Below are positions 7,831-15,687 of a stretch of DNA of 59,889 bases, piece after piece. The notes beneath the pieces were generated by a model, which saw only the letters and a list, made by a program, of their open reading frames with translations, made no database searches and was not told where the DNA came from. Each line of letters begins with the position of its first letter. Position 1 is the stretch's first letter. The DNA is taken from positions 1 to 59,889 of the forward strand of contig NZ_JAPIVK010000011.1 of assembly GCF_026183675.1 (NCBI RefSeq), in the 5' to 3' direction. Made by a program: the position numbers and the translations under genes. Source of the stretch: Microbulbifer halophilus (lineage in GTDB: Bacteria; Pseudomonadota; Gammaproteobacteria; Pseudomonadales; Cellvibrionaceae).

Positions 7831-9711
7831 ATGAGTCTCGCACCCGTGGATCTGCTGGTCATTGGTCTCTACCTGCTCGCCTCGCTGTTTATCGGCTTCT
7901 GGGTCTCTCGCAAGGCGTCCGAGAATATCCAGAGCTATTTCCTCGGCGGCAACCGGCTGCCCTGGTACTACCTGGGCCTTTCCAACGCCTCTGGCCAGTT
8001 CGATATTTCCGGCACTATGTGGATGGTCTACCTGCTGTTTATCTACGGCCTGAAAAGCGTCTATATCCCCTGGCTGTGGCCCGCCTTCAACCAGGTTTTC
8101 CTGATGATATTCCTGTCCCTGTGGCTGCGCCGCTCGGGCGTCATGACCGGCGCGGCCTGGATCCGCTTCCGCTTCGGCGAGGGGCGCGGGGCGGAGCTCT
8201 CGCACCTGGTCATCGTCGCCTTCGCGCTGCTGCTGGTGCTGGGGTATCTCGCCTACGGTTTCGTGGGTATCGGCAAGTTCGCCGCCGCCTTCATGCCCTG
8301 GCAGCTCTCCGCGGACACGCATACCAACGAAATCTGTTACGGGCTGATCTTCACCGCCATTACCGCCGTCTACGTGGTGAAGGGCGGCATGTTCGGTGTG
8401 GTGCTCACCGAGGTGATGCAGTTTGTGGTGATGACGATCGCCTGCATCGCCATCGGCCTGATCGCGATGTTCCAGGTATCGCCGGACATGCTGGCGGCCG
8501 CGGTGCCGGAAGGCTGGTTCAGCATGGGCGTCGGCCATACGCTCGACCTGGACTGGAGCGGTATTCTCGAAAGTGCCAACCGGCGCATCGTCGAGGATGG
8601 CTGGTCCCTGTTTTCCGTTTTCTTCATGCTGGTGCTGCTGAAAGGTGTACTGCAGAGCCTGGCCGGCCCGGCGCCCAACTACGATATGCAGCGCATTCTC
8701 TCCGCGCGCACGCCGGTGGAAGCGGCGAAGATGAGCGGCCTCGTCAGCGTGGTGCTGCTGTTCCCGCGCTATATGATGATCACCGGTCTCACCGTGCTGG
8801 CACTGGTGTTCTTTACCGATGAACTGCGGGCGATGGGAGACGGCGCCGATTTCGAGCAGATACTGCCGTTCGCGCTGGCCAACTATGTGCCGCAGGGATT
8901 GCTGGGGCTGGTCATGGCCGGTCTGCTGGCCACCTTCATGTCCTCCTTCGCCGCCACCACCAACTCCGCCCCGGCCTATGTGGTCAACGATATCTACAAG
9001 CGCTATTTCAATCGCGATGCCGACCAGAAAACCTATGTGCGCATGAGCTACCTGGTGTCCATCCTGTTCGTGCTGCTGGGCACCGGCATCGGTCTCTTCG
9101 CGCCATCGCTGAGCGATATCATCCTGTGGATCGTGGGGGCACTCTACGGCGGCTACACCGCGGCCAATATCCTCAAGTGGTACTGGTGGCGGATGAACGG
9201 CTTCGGCTACTTCTACGGCATGCTCGCTGGCATAGTCGCGGCCGTGCCGCTGATGTTCACCGACGTGTCGGCGCTCTACGCATTCCCGGCGCTGTTTGCG
9301 CTCTGCATCGCCGCGTGCATCGGCGGCTCGCTGCTGACCGAGCCGGACGATATGGAAACCCTGAAGGCCTTCTACCTGAAGACGCGCCCCTGGGGATTCT
9401 GGGCGCCGGTGTACGAATCCCTGAAACGGGATCACCCGGAAATCCAGCGCAATCCGGACTGTGTTCGCGATCTGGTCAACTGCGCCGTGGGTATCGTCTG
9501 GCACACCGCGCTGACCGCGGCGCCCATCTTCCTGGTGATACAGCGCTGGATGGAATTCTCCATCGCGCTGGCTGTGATCGCGCTGGCCAGCGGCTTCCTG
9601 TGGAAAAACTGGTACCGCCGGCTGCGCAGCGATCCGGATGCCGCAATCGATATCGACGAAGGCACAAAACCCGATGTTGCCGGCCAGCGCGGCTCGACAA
9701 CTGCGGGTTAA
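7831..9711 (+). CDS. SSS-family sodium:sugar symporter
   Basis: 626 residues with about 13-14 hydrophobic segments. The N-terminal [19 protein letters not shown] and [20 protein letters not shown] are hallmarks of the solute:sodium symporter family (SGLT type). [20 protein letters not shown] near residue 370 is the conserved Na+-site helix. Residues after about 500 form an extra cytoplasmic and membrane tail. It heads an operon with the mannosylglucose phosphorylase and mannobiose epimerase, so the likely cargo is mannobiose or a short manno-oligosaccharide entering the cytoplasm. The start ATG 7831 is preceded by GAGAAG. Confidence 0.88.
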   Translation: MSLAPVDLLVIGLYLLASLFIGFWVSRKASENIQSYFLGGNRLPWYYLGLSNASGQFDISGTMWMVYLLFIYGLKSVYIPWLWPAFNQVFLMIFLSLWLRRSGVMTGAAWIRFRFGEGRGAELSHLVIVAFALLLVLGYLAYGFVGIGKFAAAFMPWQLSADTHTNEICYGLIFTAITAVYVVKGGMFGVVLTEVMQFVVMTIACIAIGLIAMFQVSPDMLAAAVPEGWFSMGVGHTLDLDWSGILESANRRIVEDGWSLFSVFFMLVLLKGVLQSLAGPAPNYDMQRILSARTPVEAAKMSGLVSVVLLFPRYMMITGLTVLALVFFTDELRAMGDGADFEQILPFALANYVPQGLLGLVMAGLLATFMSSFAATTNSAPAYVVNDIYKRYFNRDADQKTYVRMSYLVSILFVLLGTGIGLFAPSLSDIILWIVGALYGGYTAANILKWYWWRMNGFGYFYGMLAGIVAAVPLMFTDVSALYAFPALFALCIAACIGGSLLTEPDDMETLKAFYLKTRPWGFWAPVYESLKRDHPEIQRNPDCVRDLVNCAVGIVWHTALTAAPIFLVIQRWMEFSIALAVIALASGFLWKNWYRRLRSDPDAAIDIDEGTKPDVAGQRGSTTAG

Positions 9712-9754
9712 TACGGGGAACGAATGGCAATCGACAATCTTTGACAGGCTGTTT

Positions 9755-10930
9755 ATGACGACTTATCTCGACAGGGTGCGCGACCTGATCGCGCAACAGG
9801 AACAATTGTTGGGCAAAGAAAATCGCCCCAGCGACGGTGGTAACGGTATCTACCGGCGCTGGCAGGACCCGGTAATCACGCGCGATCATGTGCCGGTGGA
9901 CTGGCGCTACGACTTGCACGAATCGAGCAACCCTCACCTGATGGAGCGCCAGGGCATCAACGCCACTTTCAATGCCGGCGCCATAGAGCTGGACGACAAA
10001 TACCTGCTGGCGGTCCGCGTGGAAGGGGTGGACAGGAAATCCTTCTTTGCCATTGCCGAGAGCGACAGCGGCGTGGATGGATTCCGCTTCTGGCGCAGGC
10101 CGGTGGAAATGCCCGAGACCGATGACCCGGATATCAATGTCTACGATATGCGCCTGACCCGGCACCAGGACGGCTGGGTTTACGGCCTCTTCTGCACTGA
10201 GCGCAAGGATCGCAGCCGGCCCGACGACGCCTCCGCGGCCATCGCCCAGTGTGGTATCGCCCGCACCCGCGACCTGCAAAGATGGGAAAGGCTGCCGGAT
10301 CTCGTCACCCACAGCGGCCAGCAGCGCAATGTGGTGCTGCACCCGGAATTTGTCGACGGAAAATACGCGCTCTACACGCGCCCACAGGACGGCTTTATCA
10401 GCGTCGGCAGCGGCGGTGGTATCGGCTGGGGGTTGACCGATTCCATGGAGCGGGCCGAAGTTCTCGATGAAACTCTGGTGGACAGCAAGGAATACCACAC
10501 CATCCGCGAAACCAAGAACGGCCAGGGACCGGCACCGATCAAAACCGATAAGGGCTGGCTGCACCTGGCCCACGGCGTGCGCAATACCGCCGCCGGCCTG
10601 CGCTACGTGCTCTACCTGTTCATGACCGACCTCAATGCCCCCTGGAAGGTCATCCACCGGCCCGCCGGCCACCTGATTGCGCCCCAGGGCGACGAGCGTG
10701 TGGGCGATGTCTCCAACGTGGTGTTTTGCAATGGCTGGATCGAGGATGAGGGCAGGGTGTTCATCTACTACGCCTCCTCGGATACCCGCCTGCATGTGGC
10801 CACCAGCAGCGTCGGGCAACTGGTGGATTACTGCATGCATACGCCGGAAGACGGACTGCGCTCGGCGGCTTCCGTGGACGCGAGAATCGGGCTGATCGAG
10901 CGCAATGCCGCGGTACTCAGGGATCTCTGA
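9755..10930 (+). CDS. GH130 beta-1,4-mannosylglucose phosphorylase
   Basis: 391 residues from ATG 9755, the usual size for GH130 subfamily 1. The enzyme splits 4-O-beta-mannosyl-glucose with phosphate, giving mannose-1-phosphate and glucose, in the cytoplasm. Conserved stretches are [56 protein letters not shown] (Asp131 is the likely general acid), [22 protein letters not shown] and [11 protein letters not shown]. No signal peptide. It starts 43 bases after the symporter stop, and its stop abuts the epimerase start. The partner epimerase supplies its substrate, which supports this specificity over other GH130 activities. Confidence 0.92.
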   Translation: MTTYLDRVRDLIAQQEQLLGKENRPSDGGNGIYRRWQDPVITRDHVPVDWRYDLHESSNPHLMERQGINATFNAGAIELDDKYLLAVRVEGVDRKSFFAIAESDSGVDGFRFWRRPVEMPETDDPDINVYDMRLTRHQDGWVYGLFCTERKDRSRPDDASAAIAQCGIARTRDLQRWERLPDLVTHSGQQRNVVLHPEFVDGKYALYTRPQDGFISVGSGGGIGWGLTDSMERAEVLDETLVDSKEYHTIRETKNGQGPAPIKTDKGWLHLAHGVRNTAAGLRYVLYLFMTDLNAPWKVIHRPAGHLIAPQGDERVGDVSNVVFCNGWIEDEGRVFIYYASSDTRLHVATSSVGQLVDYCMHTPEDGLRSAASVDARIGLIERNAAVLRDL

Positions 10931-10933
10931 GTG

Positions 10934-12232
10934 ATGGAAATGGAGAAGGAATTGACTCAATCAACGGCAGTGGAAGAAAAGCCCTGCCCGACACGGCTGC
11001 TGCCGGAATTCGATCGCCAGTTGCTGTCGATTGCCGAATGGTGGAAAAGCCACGCCCCGGACCGGGACTGCGGCGGTTTCTACGGGGAAGTCAGCGTGCA
11101 GAATATTCCGCGCGCAAAGGCCGACAAAGGCATTGTGCTGAATGCCCGCATCCTGTGGTTTTTCAGCGAACACTGCCTGTATCTGCAGCATCATGAGTGT
11201 GCTGATAGCGGATACCGGGAACTGGCGGATCGCGCCTGCGACTACCTGCTGGATCATTTCGACGATCGGGAATACGGCGGCGCTTTCTGGTCGCTGGATT
11301 ACCGCGGTGCCGTAAAAGAGAGCAGAAAGCAGACCTACGCCCAGGCGTTCTGTATCTATGCGCTCTCCAGCTACTACCGCCTCACCGGCAGCGAGCGCGC
11401 GCTGGAAAAGGCGATGCAGTATTTCCGACTGATCGAGACGCACTGTGTCGATCGCGAACGCGGCGGCTATCTCGAAGCGGTGGCGCGTGACTGGAGCAAT
11501 GTCAGCGATTACCGCCTGAGCGAAAAGGATCTCAACGCGCCGAAAACCATGAACAATCACCTGCACCTGCTGGAGGCCTTTACCGCGCTCTACCGCGTCC
11601 ATCCCGGCGGGGAAGTGCGGGCGGCGCTGCGCAACAGTATTGTCTGGTTCTGCGAACATATCGCCGATCCGCACAGCGGTCATCTGCGCCTGTTCCTGGA
11701 CGAACGCTGGCAGGATATTTCCCCGGGCTACTCCTACGGCCACGATATCGAGGCGAGCTGGCTGCTGGTGGAGGCGCTGGAAGCGCTCGGCGACGGTGGG
11801 CTGGATCGGCGCTATCGGCCGCTGGCACTGGCGTTGGGTGAATCCTGTCTGCGGGAGGGCGTCGGCAGCATGGGCCAGTTGCTGGACCACTTCGATTTTG
11901 CCAGCCGCTCGCGCTGCGTCGACGCCGAGTGGTGGGTGCAGGCGGAGGCACTGGTGGGCTTCCTGAATCTCTGGCAGATGAGCGGCGAAGACCGCTACCG
12001 CACCGCCTTCGAAGACGTGTGGAAATTTATCAAGACCTTCCAGGTGGACCGGGAGGACGGCGAGTGGCTCTATCACGCCTCGCTGGTAACGGCGGTCCGC
12101 ACCGACCAGCGCTACAAGCTCGGTTTCTGGAAAGGCCCCTATCACAACGGCCGGGCAATGATGGAGGCCCGCCGCCGGATCGAAAAAATGTCGATAAAAA
12201 ATACCCAATACCCGGGAGGTGAACAGCCGTGA
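10934..12232 (+). CDS. Mannobiose (cellobiose) 2-epimerase, AGE family
   Basis: 432 residues from ATG 10934; the in-frame GTG at 10931, directly after the upstream stop, is an alternative. Conserved pieces include GGFYGEV, KGIVLNARILWFFS, RKQTYAQAFCIYALS, APKTMNNHLHLLEAFTALY, GYSYGHDIEASWLL, RCVDAEWWVQAEALVGF and KLGFWKGPYHNGRAMME. The histidines in NNHLHLLEA, YGHDIEASW and PYHNGRA are the catalytic-site residues known for cellobiose/mannobiose 2-epimerases. The enzyme turns the reducing-end mannose of mannobiose into glucose, giving the substrate of the adjacent GH130 enzyme. Cytoplasmic, with no signal peptide. Its stop overlaps the next gene's start. Confidence 0.92.
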   Translation: MEMEKELTQSTAVEEKPCPTRLLPEFDRQLLSIAEWWKSHAPDRDCGGFYGEVSVQNIPRAKADKGIVLNARILWFFSEHCLYLQHHECADSGYRELADRACDYLLDHFDDREYGGAFWSLDYRGAVKESRKQTYAQAFCIYALSSYYRLTGSERALEKAMQYFRLIETHCVDRERGGYLEAVARDWSNVSDYRLSEKDLNAPKTMNNHLHLLEAFTALYRVHPGGEVRAALRNSIVWFCEHIADPHSGHLRLFLDERWQDISPGYSYGHDIEASWLLVEALEALGDGGLDRRYRPLALALGESCLREGVGSMGQLLDHFDFASRSRCVDAEWWVQAEALVGFLNLWQMSGEDRYRTAFEDVWKFIKTFQVDREDGEWLYHASLVTAVRTDQRYKLGFWKGPYHNGRAMMEARRRIEKMSIKNTQYPGGEQP

Positions 12233-13827
12233 AACACTGGATTGGCATCGTCGCGCTCGGCCTGGCAGCGAGCGCCTGCGATTCCGCCGCGACAGACCAA
12301 CTGCCACAGCACTGCCGCGTGCCGGAAACACCCGGCGGCGAACAGCGCGCGCAGGCGTTCGGGGGATTCGAGCACTTCGTCACCCGCGACGGCTATCGGC
12401 TCATGGACGGCGAGCGGCCGCTGCGTTTTATCGGCCTGCACGCCACCGAATTGCACCGCATTGAAGACGACGTGGCCTCCGCGGCCAGCATCATCGGCAA
12501 GGCGGATCACTTCCGCTGGCCCACTGCGCGCGAGCAGGACAACTGGATCAGGGCGCTGGTCTACAGCGGCCATACGGCGACCCGTATCTACACCCTGTCG
12601 GTGGACGATATCGCCCTGCCGCAAACGGTGCGCGCCAATATGCCGGCGCACATAGTGCAGAGCCCGGACACCGGCGAGATAGCACTCAACGAAACCGCCA
12701 TGCGGGTGTTCGACCGCATGGTGTACCTGGCGGACCAACACGGCCTGCGATTGATCGTGCCGGTGATCGATCACTGGAGCTGGTGGGGCGGCAGGCGCGA
12801 ACTGGCGAAAATGGCTGGCGAGGCGGAAGGGGATTCCGAAGGTCCCGGCCCGCTGTACGATACCGACAGCGACACCTACGCCGCCTACCGTCGTATCGTC
12901 GAGCAGTTGCTGACCCGCAAAAACACCTGCACCGGGCGCGAGTACCGCGAGGAAAAAGCCATCATGGCCTGGGAAACCGGCAACGAACTGCGCGGCACCA
13001 ACCGGGCATTTCTCGCCGAAACCGCGGCGCTGTTCAAGCGCCTGGCCCCACAACAGCTGCTGATCGACGGCGACCAGCAGGCGGACGACAGCCATTCGCC
13101 GGACGTGGCGAACGTGGAAACCGGTGAATTCCTCGGCCTGCTGGATCCGAATGTGGATATCCAGTCCAACCATTTCTACGGCAGCTATATGTCGCCGGAC
13201 GTGGTGCGCCGCCAGGCGGCCCTGGCAGAGGAGTTCAACAAGCCGCTGTTTATCGGCGAGTATGGCCTGGAAAGTGTGGCCGATATTCGCGCGGTAACCG
13301 AGGCCCTGGCCGCGGAGCCGGCGGTGGCCGGCGGGCTGGTATGGGGCTTCCGCGGCCGTCGGGAGGCCGGGGGCTTTTACTGGCACAAGGAATTCAACGG
13401 GCACATGAGCTACCACCTGCCCGGATTCCCGGCCAACCGCGGGAATCGGGAGGAGTCGGTAATCGATCTTGTCCGCGAGACCCAGGCGCAGATTTCCAAC
13501 GACAAACGCGCCCGCACCTTCGCCACCCGCTGGCCGCGGCCCGAAGCGCCACTGCTGCACCCGGTGGGGGACAACGGCGAGATCAACTGGATGGGAGCGC
13601 CCACCGGCCAGCGTTATCGCCTGTACCGTTCGCAGGACGGTGGCGAAAACTGGGCGCTGCTGGAAGATAAACTCACCGATGGCCGCAACGGCTGGAACCC
13701 GGCGGAGATGAACCTGTACCGGGAAGAGTCGGTGCCGGAAGAGGGCTGCTATCGCTACCGGCTGGTGGCCGTCAACGAATCCGGCGAGTCGCCACCGTCC
13801 AATATACAGAGCTATTGCCGCAATTGA
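12229..13827 (+). CDS. GH5-type mannan hydrolase, lipoprotein
   Basis: 532 residues. The GTG start at 12229 overlaps the TGA of the epimerase gene (GTGA). A short signal ends in LAASAC, a lipobox with Cys17, so the enzyme is probably anchored to a membrane facing the periplasm or surface. The GH5 clan-A barrel is seen in FIGLHATELHRIE, the acid/base motif AWETGNELRG near residue 245, and the nucleophile motif LFIGEYGLES near 345. The last 90 residues (from about 440) form an Fn3/Ig-like domain (QRYRLYRSQDGGENW, CYRYRLVAVNESGES). Operon position suggests trimming of imported manno-oligosaccharides before symport. Exact specificity cannot be read from the sequence. Confidence 0.82.
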   Translation: MKHWIGIVALGLAASACDSAATDQLPQHCRVPETPGGEQRAQAFGGFEHFVTRDGYRLMDGERPLRFIGLHATELHRIEDDVASAASIIGKADHFRWPTAREQDNWIRALVYSGHTATRIYTLSVDDIALPQTVRANMPAHIVQSPDTGEIALNETAMRVFDRMVYLADQHGLRLIVPVIDHWSWWGGRRELAKMAGEAEGDSEGPGPLYDTDSDTYAAYRRIVEQLLTRKNTCTGREYREEKAIMAWETGNELRGTNRAFLAETAALFKRLAPQQLLIDGDQQADDSHSPDVANVETGEFLGLLDPNVDIQSNHFYGSYMSPDVVRRQAALAEEFNKPLFIGEYGLESVADIRAVTEALAAEPAVAGGLVWGFRGRREAGGFYWHKEFNGHMSYHLPGFPANRGNREESVIDLVRETQAQISNDKRARTFATRWPRPEAPLLHPVGDNGEINWMGAPTGQRYRLYRSQDGGENWALLEDKLTDGRNGWNPAEMNLYREESVPEEGCYRYRLVAVNESGESPPSNIQSYCRN

Positions 13828-13830
13828 ATT

Positions 13831-13906
13831 GTAGGGTGCACCGTGCGCACCAATGGCCGTTGGCACCATTGCCAGACAACGAAACGGTGCGCACGGCGCA
13901 CCCTAC
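13831..13906. terminator. Long hairpin between convergent GH5 genes
   Basis: GTAGGGTGCACCGTGCGCACC (13831-13851) is complementary to 13886-13906 with two mismatches; the loop is 34 bases. It lies four bases after the upstream stop, between convergent genes, so it can end transcription both ways although it lacks a long T tract. A related hairpin occurs at 28537-28588, so it belongs to a dispersed repeat family. Confidence 0.55.
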
Positions 13907-13939
13907 GCCGGTGTTTCGGCCTGCAGGCGAAACGCAATT

Positions 13940-15256
13940 CTATTGTTTTCCGCTCACGGCATCATCGGCGCGCAATGCCTGCGCATGCGCCCGGATAATC
14001 CCCAGCGTCTCCGTATCCGTATCGAACACGGAATTCAGGCCCTGCGCCTCCTGGGGCGGGTCGCCGAGGAAATCGTCGCCCGGTCGCCAGCGGTAATCGT
14101 CGTTGCCGTTGCGACCGTAGCCGCCGAAGGTCCAGATATTGGAGCCCACCAGCGGGCCGCCCTCTCGACTGTTGCGCTCGATAACGCCGTAGATTTCCCG
14201 CAGGAAGGCGTCCCGGTAATCGGTGCTGCTCCGGGGCGAGAAATTGCCGCCGTCGCGCTCCACACCGAATTCTTCCAGCACCAGCGGTTTTTTCAGGTCG
14301 CCGGCGATTTCGATATGCCGCTGCAGGTAATCGCGGGATTTTTCCAGCGCGCCGGGAAAAGTTTCCTCCGCATTTTGAATATCAAACCAGCCCCAGTTCT
14401 TGATCCACAGGTGCACGGTCAGGTAATCGATGGCCGGGGTGTCATGGGCGTCGACATAAACGGATCGGCGCTCCTGGCTGCCGAAGATGCCTTCGCTGCC
14501 GCTGCTGACCAATTGCCGCGGTGCCATCTTCTCGATCGCCCCGGCGGAGCCCTGGACCCAGTCGATATAGTCCTGCGCTTTGTCCGCCTGAAAACTGGAG
14601 CCGCCGGGCCTGGGTTCATTGGCGAGCTGCCAGGCCATGATGGTGGGGTCGTCCCGGTAGCGGACGCCGTTGAGGGTGTTTTTCCGCCCGGTCAGGGTGC
14701 GGGTGGCGTCGAGGTACTGGCGCTGGCAGGGAGGGCAGCGGTAAAAATCCGCGGCGCTGTCCATATAGGCATCCCATTCGCCGCTCAGGTCCGGATCGAT
14801 GATCTCGGTGTCCTTGTGCCAAGCCAGGTACTGCGTCATGCCGCCGGACCACTGCCAGAAATTGGTGAGATAGAGCACGGCCTTCATGTCGCGCTCGCGG
14901 AGTTCCACCAGTAGCCGGTCGAGTCCCTTTTGCAGCGTTTCATCGAACTGGCCGGGGGCGCGGATCACGGTCGGGGAGACGCTGCGGGATTGGGCGCTGC
15001 TCTCCGACAGGGCGAGCACCCGCAGGTTGGTGATCTTCTTTTCCCGCAGCAGGTCGAGTTCGCGCTCCAGGCGCTCGGGATCGGTGGCCGCCAGATAGCC
15101 GCCGTGCCAGTAGTTGGCACCGGCAAAACGGTAGGGCGCACCCCCGAGTGTGAAGTGTCCGTCTTCCACCTGTACGAACTCCGCCGGCGCCGCCGCCAGC
15201 AGCTTGCCGGCCAGCAGCAGGCCCGCGGTGAAAGACAAGAGCTGTTTTATTGTCAT
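13940..15256 (-). CDS. Secreted GH5 endo-beta-1,4-mannanase
   Basis: 438 residues from ATG 15256, with GGAGAGGAAAG just upstream. Residues 1-23 are a Sec signal peptide ending LLAAA. The GH5 (subfamily-7-like) barrel shows PYRFAGANYWHGGYL, NFWQWSGGMTQYLAW, the acid/base motif MAWQLANEPRPGG near residue 215, VHLWIKNWGWF, the nucleophile motif LVLEEFGVERDGG near 310, and SNIWTFGGYGR. Such enzymes cut internal beta-1,4-mannosidic bonds outside the cell or in the periplasm. The gene is divergent from the TonB receptor gene, with three LacI-type palindromes between them. A longer reading frame upstream to 15406 lacks a better start. Confidence 0.9.
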   Translation of the reverse strand: MTIKQLLSFTAGLLLAGKLLAAAPAEFVQVEDGHFTLGGAPYRFAGANYWHGGYLAATDPERLERELDLLREKKITNLRVLALSESSAQSRSVSPTVIRAPGQFDETLQKGLDRLLVELRERDMKAVLYLTNFWQWSGGMTQYLAWHKDTEIIDPDLSGEWDAYMDSAADFYRCPPCQRQYLDATRTLTGRKNTLNGVRYRDDPTIMAWQLANEPRPGGSSFQADKAQDYIDWVQGSAGAIEKMAPRQLVSSGSEGIFGSQERRSVYVDAHDTPAIDYLTVHLWIKNWGWFDIQNAEETFPGALEKSRDYLQRHIEIAGDLKKPLVLEEFGVERDGGNFSPRSSTDYRDAFLREIYGVIERNSREGGPLVGSNIWTFGGYGRNGNDDYRWRPGDDFLGDPPQEAQGLNSVFDTDTETLGIIRAHAQALRADDAVSGKQ

Positions 15257-15336
15257 CTTCTTTCCTCTCCAGTCGCTGGCGGCGATACCTGCGTCGGTCA
15301 CCGCATCCATTCCGGTACAGTCATTTAAACAGATTG

Positions 15337-15350
15337 TGTAACCGGTTACA
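15337..15350. promoter_or_regulatory. Probable LacI operator 4
   Basis: Perfect TGTAACCGGTTACA, 81 bases upstream of the secreted mannanase start. Confidence 0.8.
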
Positions 15351-15434
15351 TCTTTTGGCGCGGAATTCATGGTTATTCCTGGTGCCCGGCGTTTTTGCAA
15401 TTGCACTGATGCGGTGCCTGTAATAGAGTCGAAA

Positions 15435-15448
15435 TGGAACCGGTTACA
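15435..15448. promoter_or_regulatory. Probable LacI operator 5 (one mismatch)
   Basis: TGGAACCGGTTACA differs from the perfect palindrome at the third base. It lies midway in the divergent mannanase/TonB-receptor region, 98 bases from operator 4. Confidence 0.65.
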
Positions 15449-15571
15449 TTTTGTCTGGTTTTGTTGAAGTTGAGGGAGGGAGAGCGAATTCGGGCTCTCC
15501 CCCGCGCCAGGGTGCCCCGCCGGGGACTTGGGCGCCGGAGCTGCGAATGGGCGGTAAAGTCCGACTCGAAA

Positions 15572-15585
15572 TGTAACCGGTTACA
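15572..15585. promoter_or_regulatory. Probable LacI operator 6
   Basis: Perfect TGTAACCGGTTACA, 102 bases upstream of the TonB-dependent receptor start. Confidence 0.8.
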
Positions 15586-15687
15586 ATGTGCGCCGTAGCA
15601 GTCCCCATGCGCACGCGATGATGCGTTACCCCAGTGCCCGGAATTGGTGCACTGCCAAAAGCAAGATAATAAAAGAGGGGAGTCAAA

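Noticed and set aside
7717..9504. 595-codon reverse-strand frame over the symporter gene
   Set aside because: Composition is dominated by His, Glu, Gln and Gly, as expected for the complement of a hydrophobic membrane-protein gene.
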